From positions 1 to 21,085 of the forward strand of contig DFXY01000044.1 of assembly GCA_002381945.1 (NCBI GenBank): DNA of 21,085 nt, given 5' to 3'. Of the stretch, positions 14,416 through 21,077 are shown one piece after another. This DNA comes from Bacteriovoracaceae bacterium UBA4096 (GTDB lineage: Bacteria; Bdellovibrionota; Bacteriovoracia; Bacteriovoracales; Bacteriovoracaceae). A program made the position numbers and the translations under genes. A model generated the notes under the pieces. It saw nothing but the letters and a program-made list of their open reading frames with translations, searched no databases and had not been told where the DNA came from. Each line of letters opens with the position of its first letter. Positions within the stretch are counted from its first letter, which is position 1.

Positions 14416-14444
14416 TTGATTTTCTTAAAAAACCAGAACATAAT
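14416..14444 (+). promoter_or_regulatory. Promoter of the prepilin-like gene
   Basis: TTGATT (14416-14421), 17-nt spacer, CATAAT (14439-14444). The -10 ends 2 nt before the first ATG (14447) and 5 nt before the second (14450). This fits a leaderless mRNA starting at the second Met. The -35 begins 7 nt after the stop codon of the MocR gene. Confidence 0.5.
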
Positions 14445-14449
14445 TAATG

Positions 14450-15265
14450 ATGAAAAAACAGCAGGGATTTTCCATCGTAGAGATGTTGATTGTTTTTGGA
14501 CTTATGGGGTTTGCGGCCCTGGCCTATGTGGCCTTACAGGAAAATGCCAGCAAAGGACAAAAACGAGTTGAAACTAAATATGATGAACTGGAAATTAAAC
14601 GTCTGATTACTTCCCAACTACTGGATTACCGGGCCTGCCAGCATACTTTTGTCACTGAGGAGCACGTATTAGGCTCCCCAGTTAAAACAATTAAGAATCA
14701 GGCGAATATAGCGACACCTTATACTGAAAATGCCGTGATCAATCAAAATCTTAAGATCATTTCCATGAAGACAGAAAATATTTCTCCAGCTTTAGGGGTG
14801 GTGGGGATCCATGATGCTGAACTTGTTGTTCATCTTAAAAAACTAAAAGCGGGGACAGGTGACCTTAATCTCCGGATCCCTTTAAAGATGACAGTGGATG
14901 GGAGTAATAAAGTTTTAGAATGCTTTTCTGATACCAACGCTATCATTACCACCGCTCATAAAAAAATCTGCGAGGACTTAGGTGGGCATGTTGAACCAGC
15001 GACAGGGAAATGCGCCGATGCTGGACTGCAGGCCCCTAAGCATGAAGGGTCTCATTATCAAACCTATCCGCTGAATTCTAAAAACATTGGGAAGTATAAA
15101 ATTTGTGTGATGACGGGATACTCTTTCTGCGGCTGGAACAGTATGTGCCTGTTGACTCATGGACCATTTAAAGATGGAAAGGCCAGTTGGACGGTGTCGG
15201 CCATCTCTCAACCTGGTGGCGGTTGTGAACCTTCAGGTGCTGGTTGTCACTATGCTTGTTACTAA
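14450..15265 (+). CDS. Type IV prepilin-like protein with Cys-rich C-terminal head
   Basis: The class III signal MKKQQG|FSIVEMLIVFGLMGFA has the Gly before the prepilin-peptidase site, Phe at +1 and Glu at +5, followed by a hydrophobic helix. The protein should therefore be processed by PilD and enter a type IV pilus or pseudopilus. At 271 aa it is longer than a typical major pilin. After a helical neck (to about 60) and a central region, the last 100 residues carry most of ten cysteines (KICEDLGG, GKCADAG, KICVMTGYSFCGWNSMC, GGGCEPSGAGCHYACY), implying a disulfide-stabilised tip domain. It is probably a minor pilin or adhesin-like subunit, unaccompanied by pilus assembly genes here. Met at 14447 is an alternative start; 14450 was chosen from the promoter spacing. 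It overlaps the convergent gene by 4 nt. Confidence 0.8.
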   Translation: MKKQQGFSIVEMLIVFGLMGFAALAYVALQENASKGQKRVETKYDELEIKRLITSQLLDYRACQHTFVTEEHVLGSPVKTIKNQANIATPYTENAVINQNLKIISMKTENISPALGVVGIHDAELVVHLKKLKAGTGDLNLRIPLKMTVDGSNKVLECFSDTNAIITTAHKKICEDLGGHVEPATGKCADAGLQAPKHEGSHYQTYPLNSKNIGKYKICVMTGYSFCGWNSMCLLTHGPFKDGKASWTVSAISQPGGGCEPSGAGCHYACY

Positions 15266-15810
15266 AGATTAACTCTCTGACAGTTAAAGTTCACCTGAAT
15301 GCTTGGCTCCCATTTTTTCTTAAAAACTAATGAAGGTTTCCTGTAGTAGGTTGATAGGTTTCCACGGCCAGTCTCGAGGTTTAAATTAATTTTAGCTTTG
15401 TAATCCAATTCATTGGTTAAATTGGAGCCTTCTCGGTAAGTTTCAAGATAAAGGCCATTCCTGTTTTGAATGTAAGCAGTATCCTCGTTTTCACCAACAA
15501 AGGCCAAACCGGTATAGAAAACATCGAAAAATTTGTTGTTTATTCCATCGGCCTGTGAGTAAGGGTTATTGTACTGTGAAAGCGGAATCGACTTGTACTC
15601 AGCATGGGCATATCTTCGATTATCCAGATAGGGGACGCTTCCGATGCAGATTTCCATTCTGTGGAGTTTCATTCTATTTAAGTCACTCTTAACGACAGTG
15701 CATGCATATCCCTGGTCTGCGGCCCAGCCTGATGAAAAGAATTTTGAGCACTCATGGGCATGAGCAAAGCTGGATAGAAGAAATAGGCATGTGAAGATTA
15801 ATTTTTTCAT
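15262..15810 (-). CDS. Secreted Cys-containing protein of unknown function, 182 aa
   Basis: The signal peptide MKKLIFTCLFLLSSFAHA is cleaved before His19. The mature part has four cysteines (21, 37, 55 and 178), a spacing compatible with two disulfides, and is rich in Tyr and Asn (YLDNRRYAHAEYKSIPLSQY). A strand-rich C-terminal half is likely. No family recognised. No Shine-Dalgarno site is evident; TATACC lies 10 nt upstream of the ATG. Stop codons of this gene and the convergent prepilin gene are interleaved within 4 nt. Confidence 0.75.
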   Translation of the reverse strand: MKKLIFTCLFLLSSFAHAHECSKFFSSGWAADQGYACTVVKSDLNRMKLHRMEICIGSVPYLDNRRYAHAEYKSIPLSQYNNPYSQADGINNKFFDVFYTGLAFVGENEDTAYIQNRNGLYLETYREGSNLTNELDYKAKINLNLETGRGNLSTYYRKPSLVFKKKWEPSIQVNFNCQRVNL

Positions 15811-15863
15811 GATGAGAAGGGGTATACCTTAACTTTGAAAAAATAGGCGAAATTCTATAATTA

Positions 15864-16853
15864 TTACAGGATTTTATCCAGAAATTGACAGTAAATCTCA
15901 AAAGAATACTCGCCATACCCGCCAGACATTACGTAGGCCTGAGGAATGTTTCTTTCATTCAGGAAGTTGTAAACCAGTAAGTCTCTCTCTAGCATTTGTT
16001 CCTGAGTTAAATTCAAAAGAGCAGAGCTTGGCAGTTGATCTTTTTCATAGGGATCACTGCCTTGGACAATGATGGCCAGGTCCGGCTTCATTTTGTCCAG
16101 TGATACAAGCTTGTCGAGGCCTGCCTTTAACTTCTCGTTATAGAGATGCTGTTCATTTTGAGCGATGCCAATTTCAACATCGCTTTCAATAAACCATGGA
16201 TTTAAGTTTCCGTTTTTATCAAACTTTCCAGAATCCAGAGGCCATCCTTCTTGCATATGAATGCTCAGGGTTCTGATAGTAGGGTCATTTTGCGTTAGCT
16301 CCGCCGTGCCATCACCTTTGTGAGCATCAACATCTATGATCCATATCAGTTTTGTTTGATGATGTTTTTGCAGCCAGCGAGCAGCAATGACAATGTCGTT
16401 AATGAGACAAAATCCTCGGCCAGCAAAGCTCATGGCGTGATGATAGCCGCCACCCAAATAAAAACTTTTGCCGGATTTAAGAGCTTCCTGGGCAGTTGCG
16501 ATGGTTCCCTTGGTTTGAAGAATTACTTTTTGAACCAACTCTTCAAGTGAATAAATGGCATCCTTTGGATTATACCGGTGGTATTCACCTTGCTCATTGA
16601 TGAGTTCAAAGGTGTCGCTCACGGCCTTTTGTATCGCCTCTTTATTTCCAAATAGTTTTCCTACGTATTCTTTTGTATGCACTCGTTCCAGATCTTCGCG
16701 TTCTATTTTAAGTTCAGTGAAATCCCCGTCGATCTTTAAACCTTTGGAGTTAATAAGCTCACATATTTTTTGAACCCGCTCATCGGTTAAAGGAATCTGG
16801 ATACCAAAGAGAGGTAAATTAAGTAGTGCCAAAGAATTATAAAAAAATTTCAT
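15864..16853 (-). CDS. Histone-deacetylase-family hydrolase
   Basis: This 329-aa protein belongs to the arginase/deacetylase superfamily (HDAC, AcuC, acetylpolyamine amidohydrolase). Catalytic elements are all present: GGGYHHA with His138-His139, DVDAHKGDGT with zinc ligands Asp174 and His178 and the charge-relay Asp176, Asp267 in GSDPYEKD as third ligand, and the transition-state Tyr313 in SGGYGEY. It should deacetylate acetyl-lysine proteins or acetylated polyamines; bacterial substrates cannot be told apart by eye. AAGGG lies 6 nt upstream of the ATG. It lies 8 nt downstream of alr on the same strand, so the two are probably cotranscribed. No signal peptide, so cytoplasmic. Confidence 0.9.
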   Translation of the reverse strand: MKFFYNSLALLNLPLFGIQIPLTDERVQKICELINSKGLKIDGDFTELKIEREDLERVHTKEYVGKLFGNKEAIQKAVSDTFELINEQGEYHRYNPKDAIYSLEELVQKVILQTKGTIATAQEALKSGKSFYLGGGYHHAMSFAGRGFCLINDIVIAARWLQKHHQTKLIWIIDVDAHKGDGTAELTQNDPTIRTLSIHMQEGWPLDSGKFDKNGNLNPWFIESDVEIGIAQNEQHLYNEKLKAGLDKLVSLDKMKPDLAIIVQGSDPYEKDQLPSSALLNLTQEQMLERDLLVYNFLNERNIPQAYVMSGGYGEYSFEIYCQFLDKIL

Positions 16854-16861
16854 AAGAACCC

Positions 16862-18010
16862 TTATTTGATAATTCGAGGTATATCCATGGGAAGGCGTGA
16901 GAGGAGTTCATAGTTTAGTTGATTGGAATAATCACTAAAGGAAGAAACACTTATTTCCTGATCATCTTGTTGGCCTATAATAACGACTTCATCTCCAATC
17001 TGAACATCCGGAATCGTTGTGACATCCACAGTAATGGCGTTCATATTAACTGTTCCGGCCACGGAAACTCTCTTCCCACGAATCAGCACCCGTCCTTGGT
17101 TACTTAAAAGCCTGGAAAATCCGTCACAGTAGCCAACCGGAATCACGGCCATCTTTTTCGGGGACTCGGTCAAATATGAAGTTCCATAGCCAACATAAGC
17201 GCCCATAGGAACATTCTTTAAGGACATTACCCGGCTTTTCCAGGAAATGATTCTTTTTAATGGATTGCTCTGATTTACTTTCTTAGAGATGTAATCAATA
17301 AAAGTTTCCTGACTAGGCCACAGGCCGTATTGAAGAATTCCTATTCGAACCAGATCGTATCGAGATTTTTTCATACGGATCGCGGCAGCTGAGCAGGAGG
17401 CATGGACTTCATAAGGACCTAAATCATGACCTCTAAAATACTTCAAAGAGGATTCAAAGCTTTTTTGCTGGTTTTTAATCCGGTGATAATTATTAATGCT
17501 TTCTGCCCCAGCAAAATGAGTGCAGATGCCTTTAATCAATAAATGCTGTGAATTGGATTGAATCTTGCGAATAATTTCATCATATTCTGTTTTCTCTAGG
17601 CCTAATCGGTTCATACCGGTTTCAAGTTCCAAATGCATCTGGGCCGCTTTATTCATTTTTTTGGCGGCTATTATAGCAGCATCCAGATATTGAGGATGGT
17701 GAATAAAAAACTCAATATTGTTTTCAATCGCCCATTCAAGTTGAGGGATATCAATATCGCCCATAATAATGAGCCTGGAGTCCGTTAAAAGGGAAGTATG
17801 AACCTTTAAGGCCTCAAAGGCGTTGAAGACCGAAAAAATCCGCACACCTTCATTTTGAGCAATTTGAACAAACTGTTTATCCCCATGCCCATAGGCATTA
17901 CCCTTGATGACTGAGCAGAACTTAGCTTTTTGAGCGACCTCTGAACGGAGGAATTTTAAATTTTGAGCATAAACTTTTGAGTCCAGCTCGATATAGGAAG
18001 TTTCAAACAT
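16862..18010 (-). CDS. alr: Alanine racemase
   Basis: This PLP enzyme interconverts L- and D-alanine for peptidoglycan; at 382 aa it matches the family. The N-terminal barrel has SVIKGNAYGHG with the PLP Lys36. LETGMNRLG holds Arg135, equivalent to the PLP-phenolate Arg136 of the Geobacillus enzyme. VRIGILQYG is the phosphate-binding region, and VGYGTSY carries the second catalytic base Tyr275. Two usual residues differ: the Lys that is carbamylated in many homologues (KVDTGM) is Glu128, and the Asp of the M-D pair (Asp313 in Geobacillus) is Asn324. Activity is still likely because both catalytic bases are kept. AAGG touches the ATG and TATACT ends 7 nt upstream, suggesting a very short or absent leader. 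It is followed by the HDAC-family gene. Confidence 0.9.
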   Translation of the reverse strand: MFETSYIELDSKVYAQNLKFLRSEVAQKAKFCSVIKGNAYGHGDKQFVQIAQNEGVRIFSVFNAFEALKVHTSLLTDSRLIIMGDIDIPQLEWAIENNIEFFIHHPQYLDAAIIAAKKMNKAAQMHLELETGMNRLGLEKTEYDEIIRKIQSNSQHLLIKGICTHFAGAESINNYHRIKNQQKSFESSLKYFRGHDLGPYEVHASCSAAAIRMKKSRYDLVRIGILQYGLWPSQETFIDYISKKVNQSNPLKRIISWKSRVMSLKNVPMGAYVGYGTSYLTESPKKMAVIPVGYCDGFSRLLSNQGRVLIRGKRVSVAGTVNMNAITVDVTTIPDVQIGDEVVIIGQQDDQEISVSSFSDYSNQLNYELLSRLPMDIPRIIK

Positions 18011-18017
18011 CCTTAAC

Positions 18018-18023
18018 AGTATA
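18018..18023 (-). promoter_or_regulatory. Candidate -10 element of the alr-HDAC operon
   Basis: On the minus strand TATACT (5 of 6) ends 7 nt before the ATG of alr. The region at the -35 spacing is A-rich without a good hexamer. The gap is 81 nt to the divergent secreted gene, whose own -10 candidates TATAAG (18051) and TATATT (18058) lie on the plus strand. Confidence 0.35.
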
Positions 18024-18091
18024 ACAGAATTCGAGTGTCGTTTTTTATTTTATAAGCTATATTTTCCAAAAAATTGCCGTTTGGAGATTCT

Positions 18092-18502
18092 ATGAAGTTT
18101 GCGTTGATCGCTTTGTCTTTAGTGTTGTCAGTAAGTGCCCTGGCGCAGTCAGTGTACACTTTTGATTGTGCTTCAGATTCAGGATATATCGCTGTAAAAA
18201 TTGAAGCTGAAAAATTTAACTCACAGTTGAGACAAGTGCCTGCTGAATTTGAAGTTCATTCGGATGCCGGTAGCGAAATTGTCCCTAATGCTCAAATTAC
18301 AAATAGACTGCTAAATACGACGACTGGAATGTTCAAACTTGGCATTTCATTAGGTAGGACAGGTTCAGCAGAAATGTCAGGAAATTATGTTACTCAGAAG
18401 GGTTCCTTTTCAGTTAGTACTAAAAGAACCAGAATTCCCTCAGTTCCTTCCGAGTGCCGATTCTCTGATGATTCCGAGTTGAACAAGTTGCTTATTTTCT
18501 AA
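18092..18502 (+). CDS. Small secreted protein, 136 aa
   Basis: The ATG at 18092 was chosen because it begins a clean signal peptide (MKFALIALSLVLSVSALA, before Gln19) and has GGAG 6 nt upstream; an in-frame TTG at 18074 would add six residues ahead of the signal. The mature part starts QSVYTFDCASDSGYIAVKIE and contains a second Cys near the end (SECRFSDD), so one disulfide is possible. A beta-rich fold is likely. The layout VY-x5-C-...-Y-...-IE near the N-terminus and a late single Cys recalls the secreted protein at 19330, so they may be distant relatives. It overlaps the convergent gene by 11 nt. Function unknown. Confidence 0.75.
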   Translation: MKFALIALSLVLSVSALAQSVYTFDCASDSGYIAVKIEAEKFNSQLRQVPAEFEVHSDAGSEIVPNAQITNRLLNTTTGMFKLGISLGRTGSAEMSGNYVTQKGSFSVSTKRTRIPSVPSECRFSDDSELNKLLIF

Positions 18503-18923
18503 AAAAACGCCCTTTAATATCGTAGATCTCCCGACCACTGACATGCATCCATTTTTCATGGTAATCCATGCTATTGCCTTTAACTGAGATAATATTTTCA
18601 ATATAGACAGTGTCACTGTATCTTTCAGTCCACTCAAATGAATCTTCCTTCCATGAGCCCACTTCTACATTCTCAAAACTAAGCGCTGAACCAATTTTCG
18701 TAAGGATTTGTTCACTAATATCCATTCGTGCAAACTCACATTCAATATTTCCGCCCTGGCGGTGAAGTCCCTGAGAGGTCTCAGTTAGCTTTAGGGATGA
18801 AAAGCATTTTGAACCGCTACCTTGATAGTTCCAGTAAACCCATCCAGTCCAGGCACCAGTCACATCGGCGAAGCTGGGAGCAGAAAGAATAAGGGCCGAG
18901 CAAAGAAGCAGTAGTGATCGCAT
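18492..18923 (-). CDS. Small secreted protein, 143 aa
   Basis: The signal peptide MRSLLLLCSALILSAPSFA is cleaved before Asp20. The mature domain opens with VTGAWTGWVYWNYQGSGSKC and has a second Cys in NIECEF, then alternating strands with several Trp/Tyr (SWKEDSFEWTERYSDTVYIE), ending IKGRFFRK. The GxWxG start and strand pattern recall small lipocalin-like or beta-barrel domains, but this is only an impression. GGAGG 5 nt before the ATG is a strong ribosome site. Convergent overlap of 11 nt with the 18092 gene. No family recognised. Confidence 0.78.
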   Translation of the reverse strand: MRSLLLLCSALILSAPSFADVTGAWTGWVYWNYQGSGSKCFSSLKLTETSQGLHRQGGNIECEFARMDISEQILTKIGSALSFENVEVGSWKEDSFEWTERYSDTVYIENIISVKGNSMDYHEKWMHVSGREIYDIKGRFFRK

Positions 18924-18958
18924 GAGTTCCTCCAGGTACTTCTAGTATAGGAGGGGTT

Positions 18959-18964
18959 ATTATA
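18959..18964 (-). promoter_or_regulatory. Candidate -10 of the 18492-18923 gene
   Basis: TATAAT on the minus strand, 35 nt upstream of the ATG at 18923, with a weak -35-like TTATAA 15 nt further upstream. TATACT at about 18946 is an alternative. The leader would carry the strong GGAGG ribosome site. The remainder of the gap to the tRNA is AT-rich without other clear signals. Confidence 0.35.
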
Positions 18965-19076
18965 TGGTTGAGATGTTTTTTATAACTTTATCTTTCTGTA
19001 TTTTTTTAGTCAGGGATAGTTCCCTTGCAAAAAAATCTGGAAGTTTGACCACTTTTTCACTAAGATGCCTGAATGT

Positions 19077-19161
19077 GCCCAGGTGGTGAAATTGGTAGAC
19101 ATACCATCTTCAGACGGTGGCGTCGCGAGACATGCTGGTTCAAGTCCAGTCCTGGGCACCA
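19077..19161 (+). tRNA. tRNA-Leu (anticodon CAG)
   Basis: Acceptor GCCCAGG pairs with CCTGGGC, followed by discriminator A and an encoded CCA. The anticodon arm is CCATC-TTCAGAC-GGTGG, giving anticodon CAG, which reads CUG. There is a long variable arm and a T arm identical to the first tRNA-Leu. 85 nt. The last 31 nt of the gene plus TTT are identical to those of tRNA-Leu(GAG) at 4394. A T-rich stretch follows at about 19190-19200. Confidence 0.97.
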
Positions 19162-19287
19162 TTTTCATTTATCATCTTCTTCTTCTTCTATATTTTTTTT
19201 ATACCTCATTGAAATGATTTAAAAACGAATTTGGGCCTATTTAGTAGGACTTGTGATCTGTAAAAAGTTCAGTCATATAACCAAATG

Positions 19288-19293
19288 TATAAT
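19288..19293 (+). promoter_or_regulatory. Candidate -10 of the 19330 gene
   Basis: A perfect TATAAT with TG directly upstream, 36 nt before the ATG. The -35 at 17 nt (AAGTTC) is poor. The predicted start near 19300 gives a leader carrying GGAG (8 nt from the ATG). The 168-nt gap after the tRNA holds no other feature that can be supported. Confidence 0.4.
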
Positions 19294-19329
19294 ATTCGTT
19301 TATAGTGCCCACTAATTTGGAGACTTATC

Positions 19330-19803
19330 ATGAAAACACTTTTTGCAACTTTGTTTGTATTGTCCTCTTTTAGCACTTTCGCTGCAAATGTTTACGACAA
19401 TCAGGTAACCAATTGCCGAAACGGTGCCTATAAATTAACTATCGAAGGAAAACGTTCACTCTTTGACAGTCGAAATATAATTGTTAAAAAAGATAATCAG
19501 ATATTGGTAGATGAGACTTACCAGGAAAAATTTTTCCCATATTCTGATCGACATGGGTCTTCAGTCATGGGCGATGCTCAGTACAGAGATATTATGAGCT
19601 ATGCCTATAAGATTAAGCCACGTAGCATAGCCCAAGACAAAGATTATAGATTTCGCGTATCCAACAACACAATCGTGCTTCACACTTATAGCTCGCTTCA
19701 ACCTGAGTTTGGTGGCGATAGACAAGCTATAATTTTAGAGCTGGTTCCATACAAAACTTTTGTGGTATTTGATCTTTTCTCACAATGTAAAATAAAGAGG
19801 TAG
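19330..19803 (+). CDS. Small secreted protein, 157 aa
   Basis: The signal peptide MKTLFATLFVLSSFSTFA is followed by the mature start ANVYDNQVTNC. Two cysteines (29 and one five residues from the end in SQCKIKR) could close the domain with one disulfide. The middle is strand-rich with many Tyr and charged residues (DRHGSSVMGDAQYRDIMSYA). GGAG lies 8 nt upstream of the ATG. The arrangement of the two cysteines resembles that of the 18092 product. No family recognised. Confidence 0.75.
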   Translation: MKTLFATLFVLSSFSTFAANVYDNQVTNCRNGAYKLTIEGKRSLFDSRNIIVKKDNQILVDETYQEKFFPYSDRHGSSVMGDAQYRDIMSYAYKIKPRSIAQDKDYRFRVSNNTIVLHTYSSLQPEFGGDRQAIILELVPYKTFVVFDLFSQCKIKR

Positions 19804-19812
19804 TCTACTATT

Positions 19813-19914
19813 ATGGCCACCTCCACCAAGTCCAAAAACTCCACACCAAAAAATGCTGAATCAACTGAAATGGGCTGTAACATAAAGAAGCTAGACCTAA
19901 TAACAAGTACTTGA
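19813..19914 (+). CDS. Doubtful 33-aa ORF
   Basis: An ATG 10 nt after the previous stop opens a Ser/Thr/Lys-rich 33-codon ORF (MATSTKSKNSTPKNAESTEM, then GCNIKKLDL). The only purine-rich site, AGAGG, is 12 nt from the ATG, which is too far. It occupies part of the 179-nt gap before the desaturase. Listed because of its position and composition; it may be chance. Confidence 0.2.
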   Translation: MATSTKSKNSTPKNAESTEMGCNIKKLDLITST

Positions 19915-19982
19915 AAAACAGAACTTTAAAGTGTGAACGGACTTTGCTAGGATCCAGTGAAATTTTACGCTAGGAACTTCCT

Positions 19983-21077
19983 TTGAAATTAAATGCTAAT
20001 CCAGAAGTATCGTCTTCTGTTCCTCATGTCACACCACTTGAGATCAAACCACAAAACACTTCGTCATTAAAAGCTCTGACTTTTTACCAACAAGAACTGA
20101 AAAAAGTGCTGCCCGAAGGAGTCTTTGCCAGAACACCGGGGCGAGTAGGTTATTTCCTGAGCTTTCTTACGATTAACATCGCCATCATATATGCAGTAGT
20201 TTCATATGATCCGGCCTGGTACATAAAACTTCTGGCAGCTTTCGTGATTGGCCAGTTAAACGCAGGCATGGGATTTTTTGCTCACGAAACCCTTCACGGT
20301 TCAATTTTTAAAAGCCGTTTTCTCCAAAATTTAATCGGGACAATTGGTCTGGCCCCGTTCCTTGTCTCACCAAGCTATTGGCGTTTCTGGCACAATACAC
20401 TTCATCACGGAAATACCCAGTTACTTTACAAAGATCCGGATGCGTTTCCAACTTTGTCTGTTTATAAACGCAGTAAGTTTATGCGTGCCGTTTTTGATCT
20501 GTCGCCAGGCTCAAAAAACCCGCTAAGTTATTTCTATTTTTTCTACTGGTTTACTTTTCAGTCAGTTCTTAACCAATCCTACATGCGTTTTAAAAATAAA
20601 ATGTGGGCCAACCTAGACCATGGAAGAGTGACAAAAGAATTCGCTCCGCTCATTATTGCTGCTGCGGCCTTTATTTATTGGGTAGGGGCGGAGAACTTTC
20701 TCTGGCTGGTGTTTGTTCCATTTTGTATCCAGAACTACGTGATTCTGAGCTACATCTCAACGAACCACAATATTTCGCCGTTAACTAAAATCAACGATCC
20801 ACTGGAAAATTCATTAACAGTGACTACTAACCGTGTGTGTGATTTTTTTCATCTGAATTTTGGCTACCATGTTGAGCACCACTTGTTTCCACGTGTTTCT
20901 TGCCGTCATGCTAAGACGATTCATCATCATCTAAAAATGATGTATCCGGATAAATATAAGCACATGCCGAAATGGAAAGCGCTGGTTTACCTTTATAAGA
21001 CTCCCAGAATTTATAAAAATAATGAAGAGCTGATTCATCCGGATACATCATTTTTAGATGATGATGAATCGTCTTAG
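19983..21077 (+). CDS. Membrane fatty acid desaturase
   Basis: This is a di-iron integral-membrane desaturase that inserts double bonds in acyl chains of membrane lipids. The three His boxes are HETLH (101-105), HNTLHH (137-142) and HVEHH (296-300, in FGYHVEHHLFP); an additional NHN lies at 261-263. Hydrophobic helices fall at about 55-75, 80-100, 115-130, 183-200 and 220-260. Start: TTG 19983, with AGGA 7 nt upstream; no in-frame ATG precedes the first membrane helix. The last 13 residues (from His352) are encoded by one arm of a perfect 49-nt inverted repeat whose other arm encodes residues of the conserved HHHLKMMYPD segment of the same protein. The true C-terminus beyond about LIHPD is therefore in doubt. 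The 2-oxoglutarate-independent desaturase family is clear; regiospecificity is not. Confidence 0.88.
   Translation: MKLNANPEVSSSVPHVTPLEIKPQNTSSLKALTFYQQELKKVLPEGVFARTPGRVGYFLSFLTINIAIIYAVVSYDPAWYIKLLAAFVIGQLNAGMGFFAHETLHGSIFKSRFLQNLIGTIGLAPFLVSPSYWRFWHNTLHHGNTQLLYKDPDAFPTLSVYKRSKFMRAVFDLSPGSKNPLSYFYFFYWFTFQSVLNQSYMRFKNKMWANLDHGRVTKEFAPLIIAAAAFIYWVGAENFLWLVFVPFCIQNYVILSYISTNHNISPLTKINDPLENSLTVTTNRVCDFFHLNFGYHVEHHLFPRVSCRHAKTIHHHLKMMYPDKYKHMPKWKALVYLYKTPRIYKNNEELIHPDTSFLDDDESS
20903..20951 (+). repeat. Left arm of a 49-nt perfect inverted repeat
   Basis: Reads CCGTCATGCTAAGACG... to ...TGTATCCGGAT and is the exact reverse complement of 21037-21085. It codes for the conserved desaturase segment around CRHAKTIHHHLKMMYPD, so this arm is the original copy. 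It ends in the 8-bp palindrome ATCCGGAT (20944-20951). Confidence 0.97.

Noticed and set aside
4394..19161. Genomic island inserted between the two tRNA-Leu genes
   Set aside because: No integrase, no true att duplication of only the 3' end, and both tRNAs are complete isoacceptors with different anticodons. Housekeeping-like genes (roxA, alr) lie inside.
19698..19883. 61-codon minus ORF overlapping the end of the 19330 gene
   Set aside because: Mostly antisense to a gene with a signal peptide and good ribosome site; no ribosome site of its own.
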